From Actinomadura rubteroloni (lineage in GTDB: Bacteria > Actinomycetota > Actinomycetes > Streptosporangiales > Streptosporangiaceae), in the NCBI RefSeq assembly GCF_002911665.1, contig NZ_MTBP01000001.1, forward strand, positions 1,922,001 through 1,986,000: a stretch of DNA of 64,000 nt, written 5' to 3'. The notes below the pieces were generated by a model that was given only the letters and a program-made list of their open reading frames with translations, made no database searches and was not told where the DNA came from. This document shows, one piece after another, positions 1 to 7,897 of this stretch (positions within the stretch are counted from its first letter, which is position 1; each line of letters opens with the position of its first letter). A program made the translations under genes and the position numbers.

Positions 1-189
1 GGATTTCTTGGAAAGCAACCAGTTGCAGCGCGGGCAGGTGATGGCGGGTGATGTTCCGGCGCACGCAACCGGCGATCTCACCCGCAACTAGCGCCCGGGC
101 TGGTCCTGGACACCCCCGACAAGCGCACCGGGTCCAACGCCATCACAGCTCTGGCCGCATTGGCCGCACTGGCCTTGCCTGTCGGCCTA
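1..189. other. No assignable gene, left edge of decayed element
   Basis: No reading frame here resembles a known protein. The stretch lies beyond the last recognisable codons of the transposase remnant on the minus strand and may be its missing catalytic remainder, too degraded to align by eye. It is also cut by the window edge. Confidence 0.4.
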
Positions 190-783
190 CTGGCAGTCGA
201 CCGCGCTGACATCGACGGAAACTTGGCCTGGGCGGAGACGGCGGTGGTGTCGATCCCGACGTCACCGTTCCAGTGCCGCAGTTGCCTGCGGGCGTGGGCG
301 CTGTGTACGGGCGCCAGGACCAGCGCGGTGACGATGGTCTACAGCAGGTCGCGGCGCTTCTGGTGGCGGGGGTGGTGGTCTCCCCAGGCGGTGGCCACCC
401 GGTCGGCAGCCGGTTGGGACAGGCGGCGGCGTCCGTCGGCGCGGGCCGGGTCGGTCAGACTGATCAACGGTCGAAGGTCCGATAGAGCCGGCGCGATAGA
501 GTCACCAGCGCCCGCGCTTGGCCACCGTTGGTGTCATCGTCATCGGGGAGACCGAGGAGGGCGCGGGCGGTGGGGCTGAGGCTGAAGGCCAAGAGTCGGG
601 CCACCTCGGCGAGGGCGGGTTTGCGGATTTAGTGGCCGGCCAGCATCACGCTGGCCGGAACGGTGCGGACCGGGAGTCCGGCTGGGCCGGGCTGTCCGGA
701 GGTTCGGCCTCGGCCAGCGCGGGGACACCGCTCTCGTCGAACAGTCCGATGAACTGGGTGACTTTGAAGTCGGGGATGCGCAT
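190..783 (-). pseudogene. Decayed transposase (DDE type) remnant
   Basis: Three minus-strand frames join to give one protein. It starts at the ATG ending at 783 with MRIPDFKVTQFIGLFDESG, then switches frame to EVARLLAFSLSPTARALLGL, then switches again to a stretch ending WNGDVGIDTTAVSAQAK. The last part resembles the first catalytic Asp region (DxT) of actinobacterial transposases. At least two frameshifts and several in-frame stops (TAA after AGH, TAG after RRDLL) are visible, so no full product can be made. The downstream half of the transposase is not recognisable. It lies directly downstream of the integrase-like gene on the same strand. The exact IS family is not assigned. Confidence 0.6.
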
Positions 784-868
784 CGGCGCATCGGTGACCG
801 GTCGCGGTCGGCATGATGGCCGATTCGATCCCGCCGAAGCGCATCCCCGACTCCGCCCAGGGCTGGGA

Positions 869-1813
869 TCACCGGTGGCCGCGGAGCAGCCGGGTCGCGG
901 TCTTCTCGTCCAGGGGCGGGACGAATTGCTGATAACGGCCCAGCGCCGAGGTGGAAACCCCGGCTGCTTTGGCGACCACTTCCGAGTCGATCCGCGCGCT
1001 CAGCAGCTCGACGATCCAGGTGGTCCGCAGCCGTCTGGCCGACATCGCGGGCAGGTCTCCGGTCGGATTGTGCCGGTGGCACCAGGAACCGATCAGGTTC
1101 TTGGAATGGACCGTCTTGCGCCCAGGCCGAAATAGGTAATGGTCACCGGCTGTTGCTGCGGCTTCGGCAAGTTGCTCTTCCCAGCCCGCACGCGCGACCA
1201 CCAGGCGCTGCAGCCCAGGCGAGACGATCTTCACTGTTCCCTGTTTCAGGACCTGGACGTGCGGGCCTTGGACGGTGGTCAGCTCACCGGGAGCCAACCC
1301 GCAACCGGCGGCCATAGCGAGCATCGCCTGCGCGTCCAACCTTGCGCGCCGGGGCAGATGCGCCGCCCAGTCCCGAAGGGCGGCCAGCTCACCGGGCTCA
1401 TACGGTGGAGTGGTCCTGCGTGGTGCTCTCAGCGGCGGCGGCTCGGACTCACCGCGCTGCGCCCAGGTCAGCCCGGCCCGAATCTGGCGCAGGCAGGCTC
1501 GATAGGTCCGCACCGACCCTGGCGCCAGATCCGGGCACCCGGTCAACATGAACTCATCGATCGTTTCGTGTCGCAACCAGACCTCCGGGTCGCACGGTAT
1601 GCCCCGCCGCATGGCCCAGACCGCGAGCTTGCCCGTAGCGTGCAGGAGCAGCTCGACGTCGTAGTCAGTCATCGGCGCCACAGCGGCCACCACCGCTTGC
1701 GCCGTGTCGCCGACCTGCTCCCACTCCGGCCCCGCGTCCGGCGGGCGGTAACCATCGATCTTTTCCGAGGTCTCCGGATCGAGAGTCGCGGACCACTTGT
1801 AGTGGCTGGTCAA
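869..1813 (-). CDS. Tyrosine-recombinase-like integrase, possibly inactive
   Basis: The product is about 314 aa. The C-terminal half has the tyrosine-recombinase layout: a helix ending CGLAPGELTTVQG where box I normally reads G-L-R-x-x-E-L, a box II-like SARRLRTTWIVELL, and a candidate nucleophilic Tyr in ALGRYQQFVPP. The box I Arg is replaced by Ala and no HxxR motif is obvious, so catalysis is doubtful. The frame stays open far upstream, but composition turns non-coding above about 1815 and a divergent gene with its own Shine-Dalgarno begins at 1862. I therefore prefer the TTG at 1813 (MTSHYKWSATLDPE); the ATG at 1672 is the alternative. It belongs to the same decayed element as its neighbours. 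Confidence 0.6.
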   Translation of the reverse strand: MTSHYKWSATLDPETSEKIDGYRPPDAGPEWEQVGDTAQAVVAAVAPMTDYDVELLLHATGKLAVWAMRRGIPCDPEVWLRHETIDEFMLTGCPDLAPGSVRTYRACLRQIRAGLTWAQRGESEPPPLRAPRRTTPPYEPGELAALRDWAAHLPRRARLDAQAMLAMAAGCGLAPGELTTVQGPHVQVLKQGTVKIVSPGLQRLVVARAGWEEQLAEAAATAGDHYLFRPGRKTVHSKNLIGSWCHRHNPTGDLPAMSARRLRTTWIVELLSARIDSEVVAKAAGVSTSALGRYQQFVPPLDEKTATRLLRGHR

Positions 1814-1861
1814 GCAGCCGTCAGCCGATCTGTCGACTTGGACTGAGAGGAGGACGTCGCG

Positions 1862-2170
1862 ATGGCGGGAGGACGGGCCCTTCGGGCCCCGCGGGATCTG
1901 GCCCGCGACCCTGATCAGTGGCCCGAGGCGGACCTGACCGGCCTGGGCGGCGGTCCGGCTGGCGAACTCGTCGCCGCGGAGGCTGTCCAGCACATTGCCT
2001 GAGAGTTGAAGACCGCGATCATCGAACAGTGCTCGACGCTGCGCGGTGTGGCCGCCGCTTCCGGGGTGCACCGACAGGTCATCGCTGACTTGCTCGTCGG
2101 GGGCTCCTGGCCCGACGTGGCCACCATCGCCCGCCTCCGGCACGCCCTCGGGCGGCGCCTGTGGCCCTGA
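1862..2170 (+). pseudogene. HTH regulator with in-frame nonsense codon
   Basis: A good Shine-Dalgarno (AGGAGG, 1848-1853) sits 8 nt before the ATG at 1862. The frame runs to a TGA at 2000-2002 and, without any shift, continues to a TGA at 2168-2170. Read through, it gives about 102 aa with a C-terminal XRE-like HTH: LRGVAAASGVHRQVIADLL followed by the ending SWPDVATIARLRHALG-RRLWP. This ending is common in small DNA-binding proteins of actinobacterial integrative elements. The internal TGA sits where an Arg codon (CGA) would suit the context (QHIA-stop-ELKTAI), so a single C-to-T change is likely. It is divergent from the integrase-like gene. Confidence 0.65.
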
Positions 2171-2601
2171 CAAGGCCGCCGACGGACACCGTCGATGAAC
2201 CCCCTGGCTGCGTGATGAGCTCACTCGATCGCTCGGTGGATCATTGGCGCGCATCGATCTGATGGCACGCTCCAGCACACGTGAAACAGCGGATGATTCC
2301 GCTATCGACCTTTCGGGCATCGCCGACTTCTTCCTCGCCCGCCTTATGCTCAGATGGTCACAGCAATGACTACTGACAGGCGGCAAGCGGTTACGGCTCG
2401 ACGCCCCCGAGGCACATGCGCGTGCGCTAGCCTCGGAAGACGTGAGCACTCCGGACATGGAGATGGCTTGGGCTGCTCGCGCACCCGCGGTGCCGCCGAG
2501 GTGCTAGCTCGGCGGCACCGCACCAACCGGTCCCGTCGCTCGACATCGAGTTGGATGTCGAGCCGCCGCACGGAGCGTGGGCGCGCGGACCGGATGCTTG
2601 A
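2171..2601. other. Gene-poor stretch in the element with one hairpin
   Basis: No confident gene. A short plus-strand open stretch from the GTG near 2443 ends at 2507, and another frame then reads LDIELDVEPPHGAWARGPDA before a stop near 2601. They could be two pieces of one frameshifted small protein, but this is weak. The hairpin at 2489-2519 lies within it. Confidence 0.35.
2489..2519. terminator. Perfect 12-bp hairpin, putative terminator
   Basis: GGTGCCGCCGAG (2489-2500) and its exact complement CTCGGCGGCACC (2508-2519) flank a 7-nt loop. It lies about 80 nt downstream of the minus-strand gene ending at 2602 and has no U-tract, as is common for actinomycete terminators. An operator role cannot be excluded. 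Confidence 0.45.
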
Positions 2602-3117
2602 TCAGATTTCGGCTACTCCTCCCACGACGTGGCTGTTGACCCCGGCGGCGATGGAGAATTGGCCCGGGTTTTGCTCGTTCAACCAGCCGTTGGCGACGAG
2701 CCGTTTGAGCCTGGTCCGCATCCCCTCCACCCGCTTATGTTCGTCCGAATCACCCACAGCCAGTGCGATCTCTTTGGCCCGCATAGGTCGTCCCACCTCG
2801 GCGAGCAGAACCACCACCCGCTGGTTCGTTCCCGACAACGGGCGCCGGTCCTCCCGCTTGGTGTTCGGAGCAGATTCGCCCCCGTTCCCCAGTGTGCCGG
2901 ACGTCCAAATGCTGCCTGGCCTCTCGTCCCTGCTCTGCCGGGCCGGATCCTCTGGCCGCAGGGCCAGTGCCGTGTGCCGGGTGATCGCCAGCCGGGCCAG
3001 CCGGTCCTCGGCCTCCTTCACCTGTGACTGCAGCGACTCCACCTGTGCCTTCAGCGACTCCAGCCGCCCTTGCTCCGCGGCCTCCTCCTGCTCTAGCCGC
3101 TCGAACAGCCACTCCAC
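2602..3117 (-). CDS. Coiled-coil plus winged-helix-like protein, unknown function
   Basis: The product is 171 aa. Residues 1-45 form a strong heptad coiled coil (LERLEQEEAAEQGRLESLK and on). A polar linker follows, and residues 95-160 look like a winged-helix DNA-binding fold (a helix ending GRPMRAKEIALAVG, a recognition-like helix, then LKRLVANGWLNEQNPGQF as wing). Such proteins occur beside transposase and integrase genes in actinobacteria, so a DNA-binding or regulatory role in the element is plausible but not shown. The frame is intact, unlike most of its neighbours. Confidence 0.6.
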   Translation of the reverse strand: MEWLFERLEQEEAAEQGRLESLKAQVESLQSQVKEAEDRLARLAITRHTALALRPEDPARQSRDERPGSIWTSGTLGNGGESAPNTKREDRRPLSGTNQRVVVLLAEVGRPMRAKEIALAVGDSDEHKRVEGMRTRLKRLVANGWLNEQNPGQFSIAAGVNSHVVGGVAEI

Positions 3118-3659
3118 CTGCGCCTCCCCTGATCAGCAGGCCCTGCTGACATATCGAGCCCCCCACGATCAGATGACCCTCCGGATGTCTACGGGCACTC
3201 TAAGTGAAGAAGGCGTCGCCTGGCAGTCACATCGCAACAACTTCAGTCGTGGCGCTGCCAGTCGCCGACTAGAACGACGCAACTCGCCACCAAACGAGCA
3301 CTCCGACACGCACACCCCCATGTGAACTGCATGACCGCAAAAATGCACGCAGGAACTGCAAGGCGGCTGCATCGCCGTCAGTCGCCGCTGCAGAGAGGTC
3401 ATAACCAATGATCGCCAAGGCGCCGATGGCGTAGAGTGGATGGTGTATCCATCCGGCTAGATGTGTACGGTCGCCCACCGAGTCCGATTAGCGCCACGTC
3501 GCTTCAAGTGTCTGGCAGGTGGCAAGTCCAAAGATTTGCGAGACTCACATACGACAAGCTGTCACGATGATCACCCGTCCGTCGGATATGTTGGGTCGAC
3601 GGGATCCGGAAAGTACCCTCGTCGTCCAAAAAGTAGGCTTATCCGCCCAGTAGGGCGCT
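3118..3659. other. No gene seen
   Basis: All six frames are short or look like shadows, and local GC is lower than elsewhere in the window. I see no RNA gene or long repeat. Confidence 0.4.
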
Positions 3660-4163
3660 CACCACCGAATTGCTCGCGACGGTGCGGAACTCACCTCCGC
3701 CCTGGATGACGAACAAGCGCGAACCAACGTGCGCAGGCCCACCATGCCGTTGCTCCCCAAGCGCTTGCCGATTCGACGTTCGCGACCCTCGGTGACCAGG
3801 CACGGGAGCTTGCTGCCAGCCTCTGCGGGACCCGCGACCCCGTCACGGCCCACGACGGCCCGACGCCCGAAGCGGCCTGCCGGTCGATCGGCAACGCCAG
3901 GACGATGCTGGAGCGCCTGATAATTCGGCTCGACGAGCCGCAGGGCGGACTAGCATTCGGCGAACTGGACAAATGGACCAGCAAGCACCGCGTATCTGCG
4001 TGAAGAAGACCGGTGCCTCACCGTTGATACCGCGTCCTTCCGACTGGTCGCCGACCAACTCGAGGCCTGCCAGCTTGGCCGGGCGACATGTGCCGTCTTC
4101 GACCAGCGCTGCGCCGAAGGCATCGAATCGGTCGTCCAATGTTCTCCGAGCTGGGCCGGGTGA
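3660..4163 (+). pseudogene. Frameshifted remnant of an unknown gene
   Basis: Three consecutive plus-strand pieces in different frames have protein-like composition: ARDGAELTSALDDEQARTN (about 3664-3720), a stretch containing LADSTFATLGDQARELAASL and ending TSKHRVSA-stop at 4003, and LREEDRCLTVDTASFRLVADQ ending at the TGA at 4161-4163. They are largely helical and Leu/Ala/Glu-rich, and together resemble one protein of about 165 aa broken by two frameshifts. I do not recognise the family. It sits between the element and a terminator-like hairpin. Confidence 0.4.
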
Positions 4164-4442
4164 TCGTCTCTTCCGGTGGCACATTCGGTACCTCCGTAGC
4201 GACGACGCGTATGCCCAACACGCCGCCGAACACATGCCGCGGCAAGACCCACGCGAGACCGAACACCGACCCCACCGCGACCGCGAAGCAATCACTCTCA
4301 ACAGCACGATCCTCCGCCCACTGTGCGCTCAAGACTTCAGTTTATTCGAGAATGGGAAACGATCTCGCCACCGGCGGGAAACGATCAATGCACCGACCTC
4401 TCCACTGTAGGTCAGCCCCGCTCGTGAACACTCCACGAGTCG

Positions 4443-4495
4443 GGCCATCGTGGCCGGCGCAGGTGCGCCGATCACGATGGCCTACAGTGTTTTTT
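4443..4495 (+). terminator. Rho-independent terminator, two-part stem plus T-run
   Basis: GGCCATCGTG (4443-4452) pairs perfectly with CACGATGGCC (4473-4482). Inside it GGCGCA (4456-4461) pairs with TGCGCC (4464-4469). A run of six T (4490-4495) follows 7 nt later. A canonical U-tract is unusual for this genome and marks the right edge of the decayed region. Confidence 0.6.
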
Positions 4496-5020
4496 GGGAG
4501 GGCGCCCCCCGAACTCCCCGGTGTAGGGCACTGCCCTGCACCTTCCGGTATCGACTTTCGTAGTGATGGCCGCGAGTGAGGAATCGGGGCCAAGCCTTCC
4601 GCTTTTTCTGACTGGTCGCCGTGGCTCGGGGCGACGGGTTCGTGCCGTGCCGTCCGTCTTGGCTGGCGCCTATCGGCGGCGGGCCGCGGTGCTGTGGGCG
4701 CGGGGATTTTCACTGGGCTTTCGTAGCGTTCATCGTGGACGGTCATGACGTCGTCATCGGGTTCGGTGTTCGGGCCGGTCGGCGGCTAGCGCCGCTGATC
4801 CGCCTTCTGCGAGCGCCGATGGCGGCACTGAATTCGTCGTCATCGCGGATCCGCGCGATTCTCGCTGCGCCTCGCAGTTGGGCCTTCTGCGCCCATGCGC
4901 CCTGGCGCGGGTCGGGCCGGTTTCGTTGTCAACGACCTGTCTACTGCCGGGACGGCCGAGCTGCTTGGCTCGGAGGTCCCGGCCGGAGGCTCCGGCCCGG
5001 ACGCGGGACGGGAGACGCTG
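4496..5020. other. No gene seen, upstream region of SRPBCC gene
   Basis: No frame is convincing. It must contain the promoter of the gene starting at 5021, but I cannot place one with confidence. Confidence 0.35.
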
Positions 5021-5476
5021 ATGCGGCGCGACGGTTATGAGATCCGGCGGACGATCGAGGCGGACCCGGACTTGGTGTTCGGGCTGCTGGCGGACGCGCC
5101 CTCGTGGTCGTCCTGGGCACGGCCGCTCATCATGACGTCACGCTGGTCGAAGGACGGCGTCGCGGGCGGTGTGGGAGCCGTTCGGATCACGGGCATGTGG
5201 CCGTTCCTGATCCGCGAGGAGATCACCGAGCAGGAGCGGCCGTCGCGGTTGTCCTATCGGTACATCGGTCGGCTGATCCCGGTCAAGGATTACCAGGCGA
5301 CCATCGCTCTGGAACCCGTGGCGGACGGCACCACCGGCTTGACCTGGTCGGCGTCCTTCACCACTGCGGTCCCCGGACCGGGCGTGCGATGGGGCATCGA
5401 GGCTACCGTCCGCCTCTTGATCGCACTCTTGGTCCGCGAGGCGACCAGAAGCGAACGGAGCTCCACCGGCACCTGA
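5021..5476 (+). CDS. SRPBCC-family protein (polyketide cyclase/ligand-binding fold)
   Basis: The product is 151 aa from the ATG at 5021, preceded by a GGGAG-like site. The opening IRRTIEADPDLVFGLLADAP, then a Trp-rich turn (SWSSWARPL) and VGAVRITGMWP, are typical of the START/SRPBCC helix-grip fold that binds hydrophobic ligands. The family is about 140-160 aa, so the length is normal. The reading frame is open further upstream (to 4895), but that part is low-complexity and starts poorly. Ligand and pathway cannot be told. A large palindrome follows the gene. Confidence 0.75.
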   Translation: MRRDGYEIRRTIEADPDLVFGLLADAPSWSSWARPLIMTSRWSKDGVAGGVGAVRITGMWPFLIREEITEQERPSRLSYRYIGRLIPVKDYQATIALEPVADGTTGLTWSASFTTAVPGPGVRWGIEATVRLLIALLVREATRSERSSTGT

Positions 5477-5570
5477 TCGATGCCGCCCAGTGGCTGCCTG
5501 CGATGAGTGCGCTGCTGGTCTCCCACCAGGGCGAGAGCGGCGAGCGGGGGCCTCTTTCTCGGGCCGTCCG

Positions 5571-5606
5571 GGCGGGAGGCTGGCCCGCGCGGGCCAGCCT
5601 CCCGCC
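5571..5606. repeat. 36-nt perfect palindrome, likely terminator
   Basis: An 18-bp arm GGCGGGAGGCTGGCCCGC is followed immediately by its exact reverse complement, so as RNA it would form a 16-bp stem with a CGCG loop. It lies 94 nt after the SRPBCC stop codon and has no U-tract. A strong intrinsic terminator is the simplest reading; a binding site for a dimeric protein is an alternative. Confidence 0.65.
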
Positions 5607-6001
5607 GGCATGTGTTAGCCGCCCAGGCGCTTTGCGGGTGTCGACGACCTGGCCGAACAGCTTCCAACGGTCACCGGTGAAGCGCACGAGCTGGGGTGAT
5701 TCGATGGGTAGCCGTCCTGTGGCGTCCGGGCCGCCATCCTGTCCGCCTGACGGCCCGACCGGAGGCCTCTTCGCCGACGGTAAGCCCTTGGTCTGACGCC
5801 GCGCCCGCCGGTCACGATCCGCTGAGCGCCCTGCGCTCGCTCCGGTGAAGTGAGAACCCGCAAGGCAGAACCGGCGGTTGCCCGCCCGCACTGAACCAGC
5901 CTGCTAACTACGTGCCGTTTCATGGCGAGCCAACGGGGCCGTGCAGCGCGTTGAGGATGCGGCGCACGAGCGAACCCTGTCGGTTCTCACGGGGCGGCGG
6001 G
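5607..6001. other. No confident gene
   Basis: A minus-strand frame (about 5620-5810) reads LPIESPQLVRFTGDRWKLFG and looks somewhat protein-like, but it has no good start, no Shine-Dalgarno and no family I recognise. It may be a remnant. Confidence 0.3.
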
Positions 6002-6850
6002 TCAGACGGTGGCGGGTGCCGCGTTCGTGTCCGGACGCGGGCCGAGCAGGCGTTCGGCGAGCGGCGCGAAACACAGCCCGATCGTCCCCCACAGAACGGC
6101 CTGCGCTGCAACCGAGAAGAAGCGGAAGGCGAACAGGGTGTCGGCGGGGAAGCCGGGGTAGACGATGCGTCCTTGCGCGTCTCGCAGGGGCAGCGGTGTC
6201 TCGGTGGCGTGATGTCCGTACGCCTCGACGTTCGCACTGAGCTCGCCGAAGGACGGCAGGACGAGCATCACCGCGCCGAGAACCACCGCGCAGGCCAGGA
6301 CGGCGAGCAGCGTGGCGTTCCACGTGCCGAAGCGGGCCTGGAGCCGCTGCCCGAGCCACGCCCCGGCCACCAGGACGACGATCGAGATCCCGACCATCAG
6401 CAGGTAGAGCCCGCTGCGCTCCCGGATCGTGTCCTCGTGACCGATGGCCGGGGGATTGGCGGGGTACTTGGCGAACGGGATCAGGTACAGGGCGAGGAAA
6501 CCGCCCCCGGCGACCAGCAGTGCGAGCGTCCGCGGCCGGACCTTGCCCGTGCGTCCGCAGGCCAGCGCATAAGCGACGGCGTACAGCGCGCCCATGGCGA
6601 TACCGAACGCGATGATGCCCACGCCGATGCCGACGTTGCCCTGGAAGGCGCGGCTGAATGGTTCGGCGTGCTCGTGCTCGACGGCCAGTCCGGCTGCCTT
6701 GTCGAGCGCGGACTGGGCGGTGTGGCGGCCGCTCTCGTAGTCGATCGCCTTCTGGATCTGCGGCTCGGCGAAGATCCGGGCGAACAGAAACGCCAGCAGC
6801 CCGCCGATCGCGCCCACGGCCATGCCGCGGACGATGAAGTGCCGTTCCAC
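6002..6850 (-). CDS. cbtA: Cobalt transporter subunit CbtA
   Basis: The product is 282 aa starting at GTG 6850 with GGAG upstream. It is an integral membrane protein with about five or six hydrophobic segments: the N-terminal MAVGAIGGLLAFLFARIFAE, then around residues 75-100, 108-125, 148-165, 180-200 and 245-265. The His/Glu-containing loop after TM1 (VEHEHAEPFSR) and the FPADTLFAFRFFS region fit CbtA. CbtA works with the small CbtB in cobalt uptake for cobalamin synthesis. It follows cbtB by 34 nt and shares its cobalamin riboswitch. Confidence 0.88.
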   Translation of the reverse strand: MERHFIVRGMAVGAIGGLLAFLFARIFAEPQIQKAIDYESGRHTAQSALDKAAGLAVEHEHAEPFSRAFQGNVGIGVGIIAFGIAMGALYAVAYALACGRTGKVRPRTLALLVAGGGFLALYLIPFAKYPANPPAIGHEDTIRERSGLYLLMVGISIVVLVAGAWLGQRLQARFGTWNATLLAVLACAVVLGAVMLVLPSFGELSANVEAYGHHATETPLPLRDAQGRIVYPGFPADTLFAFRFFSVAAQAVLWGTIGLCFAPLAERLLGPRPDTNAAPATV

Positions 6851-6884
6851 GGCCTACTCCTTCAGTTGTGTCCGGTGCCGTGGA

Positions 6885-7109
6885 TCAGTGGCAGGGGAAA
6901 CCGAGGAAGTGCCGCGCGTCGTGGACAAACTCGTGCACGTGCGTGTCGTTGCCGAACACCGAGGTGGCGCCCTGGTCGATGCCGATGAAGTAGTACAGCG
7001 CCACACCGAGCAGAACGGTGCCGAACAGCCACAGGGCGGCGCGCGTGCCGCCGAGGACGACGGGGGTGGAGCCGGTGCGCGCACCGTCAAGGGTGGTGGA
7101 CGTGCTCAT
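6885..7109 (-). CDS. cbtB: Cobalt transporter subunit CbtB
   Basis: The product is 74 aa from the ATG at 7109, preceded by GGGAGG. A single transmembrane helix (ALWLFGTVLLGVALYYFIGI) is followed by a His-rich tail (HVHEFVHDARHF, ending PCH) that suits metal binding. This is the expected size and layout for CbtB, the small partner of CbtA. It is the first gene of the riboswitch-controlled pair. Confidence 0.88.
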   Translation of the reverse strand: MSTSTTLDGARTGSTPVVLGGTRAALWLFGTVLLGVALYYFIGIDQGATSVFGNDTHVHEFVHDARHFLGFPCH

Positions 7110-7159
7110 GTGGGGCCTCCCGGGGATCCTGCGTCCCACGCTCGATGGACCGTTTGCGA

Positions 7160-7258
7160 TGGCGGAGGTCTGACTCTCCGGTCCCGGGACGGGACGGATC
7201 ACAGTGGCGCGACCGTGCCGGATTTCCACCGACTTCCCCTACCATCTACCGTCGTGAC
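7160..7258 (-). promoter_or_regulatory. Cobalamin riboswitch upstream of cbtBA
   Basis: On the minus strand the leader carries the core of the cobalamin aptamer: a GGGAAGTCGGTGGAAATCCG segment, then a C-rich joint and the B12 box GCGCCACTGTGA. Downstream lies GAGTCAGACCT, matching the 3' conserved strand. It ends about 50 nt before the cbtB ATG. The known logic of this class is repression when cobalamin is abundant; whether control is by termination or by ribosome-site masking is not clear from the sequence. Confidence 0.85.
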
Positions 7259-7321
7259 CTTAAGCTCCGCGCGTCGAACCGTCAATGAAAGGCTGTTCAC
7301 GTCCGTCTCGGTCACCGGGCG

Positions 7322-7897
7322 GTGACGGTCCGGCTTTTCCTCGTCGCGCACGCGCCGACGGAGGCGACCCGCTCCGCCCGCTTCCCGGACGACGAACCGC
7401 TCACCGCGCACGGCCTGGCCGCAGCCCGCGAACGCCGTGGCGCGCTCCGGCGGATCGACGTCGCCTACCGGGGTCCCGAGGCCCGCTGCCGCGCGACCGC
7501 GCAGGCACTCGGCCTGGACGCGGCCACCGACCCGCTTCTCGCGGACGTGGACGTCGCCGGATGGCGCGGCCGTACGCTGTCCGAACTGGAGACCGAGGAT
7601 CCGGCGGGCCTGGTCGCGTGGATGTCGGACCCGGACGCTTCTCCCCACGGCGGTGAGCCGCTGTCCCGGGCGATGGCGCGCATGGCGACGTGGTTGGAGC
7701 GTCTGCCGGCGGGTTCGCTGCGGGTTGCGGCCGTCACGCATCCCGCGTTGATCCGCGCCGCCGTCCTGCACGTGCTGGCCGCGCCGCCCGGCGGGTTCTG
7801 GCGGATCGACACGGAGCCGCTGTCGCTGACCGTCCTGTCCCGCGACGGCGGCCGGTGGAGGCTGCGCGAGACCGGGCATCCGCTTGCGGCCGGGTAG
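7322..7897 (+). CDS. Histidine phosphatase (phosphoglycerate-mutase-like)
   Basis: The product is 191 aa, starting at GTG 7322. The N-terminal catalytic His lies in LFLVAHAPTEATR (the family RHG motif degenerate to AHA). The phosphate-binding Arg is in GPEARCRATAQAL, and the second catalytic His in AVTHPALIRAAVL. Alpha-ribazole phosphatase (CobC) belongs to this superfamily, and the gene lies next to a cobalamin-riboswitch-controlled cobalt importer, so a cobalamin role is possible but unproven. It is transcribed divergently from cbtBA, with the riboswitch leader between them. Confidence 0.8.
   Translation: MTVRLFLVAHAPTEATRSARFPDDEPLTAHGLAAARERRGALRRIDVAYRGPEARCRATAQALGLDAATDPLLADVDVAGWRGRTLSELETEDPAGLVAWMSDPDASPHGGEPLSRAMARMATWLERLPAGSLRVAAVTHPALIRAAVLHVLAAPPGGFWRIDTEPLSLTVLSRDGGRWRLRETGHPLAAG

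Noticed and set aside
4018..4332. Minus-strand frame with a hydrophobic stretch (FGLAWVLPRHVFGGVLGIRV)
   Set aside because: No ribosome site or family match, and it overlaps better-supported plus-strand remnants.
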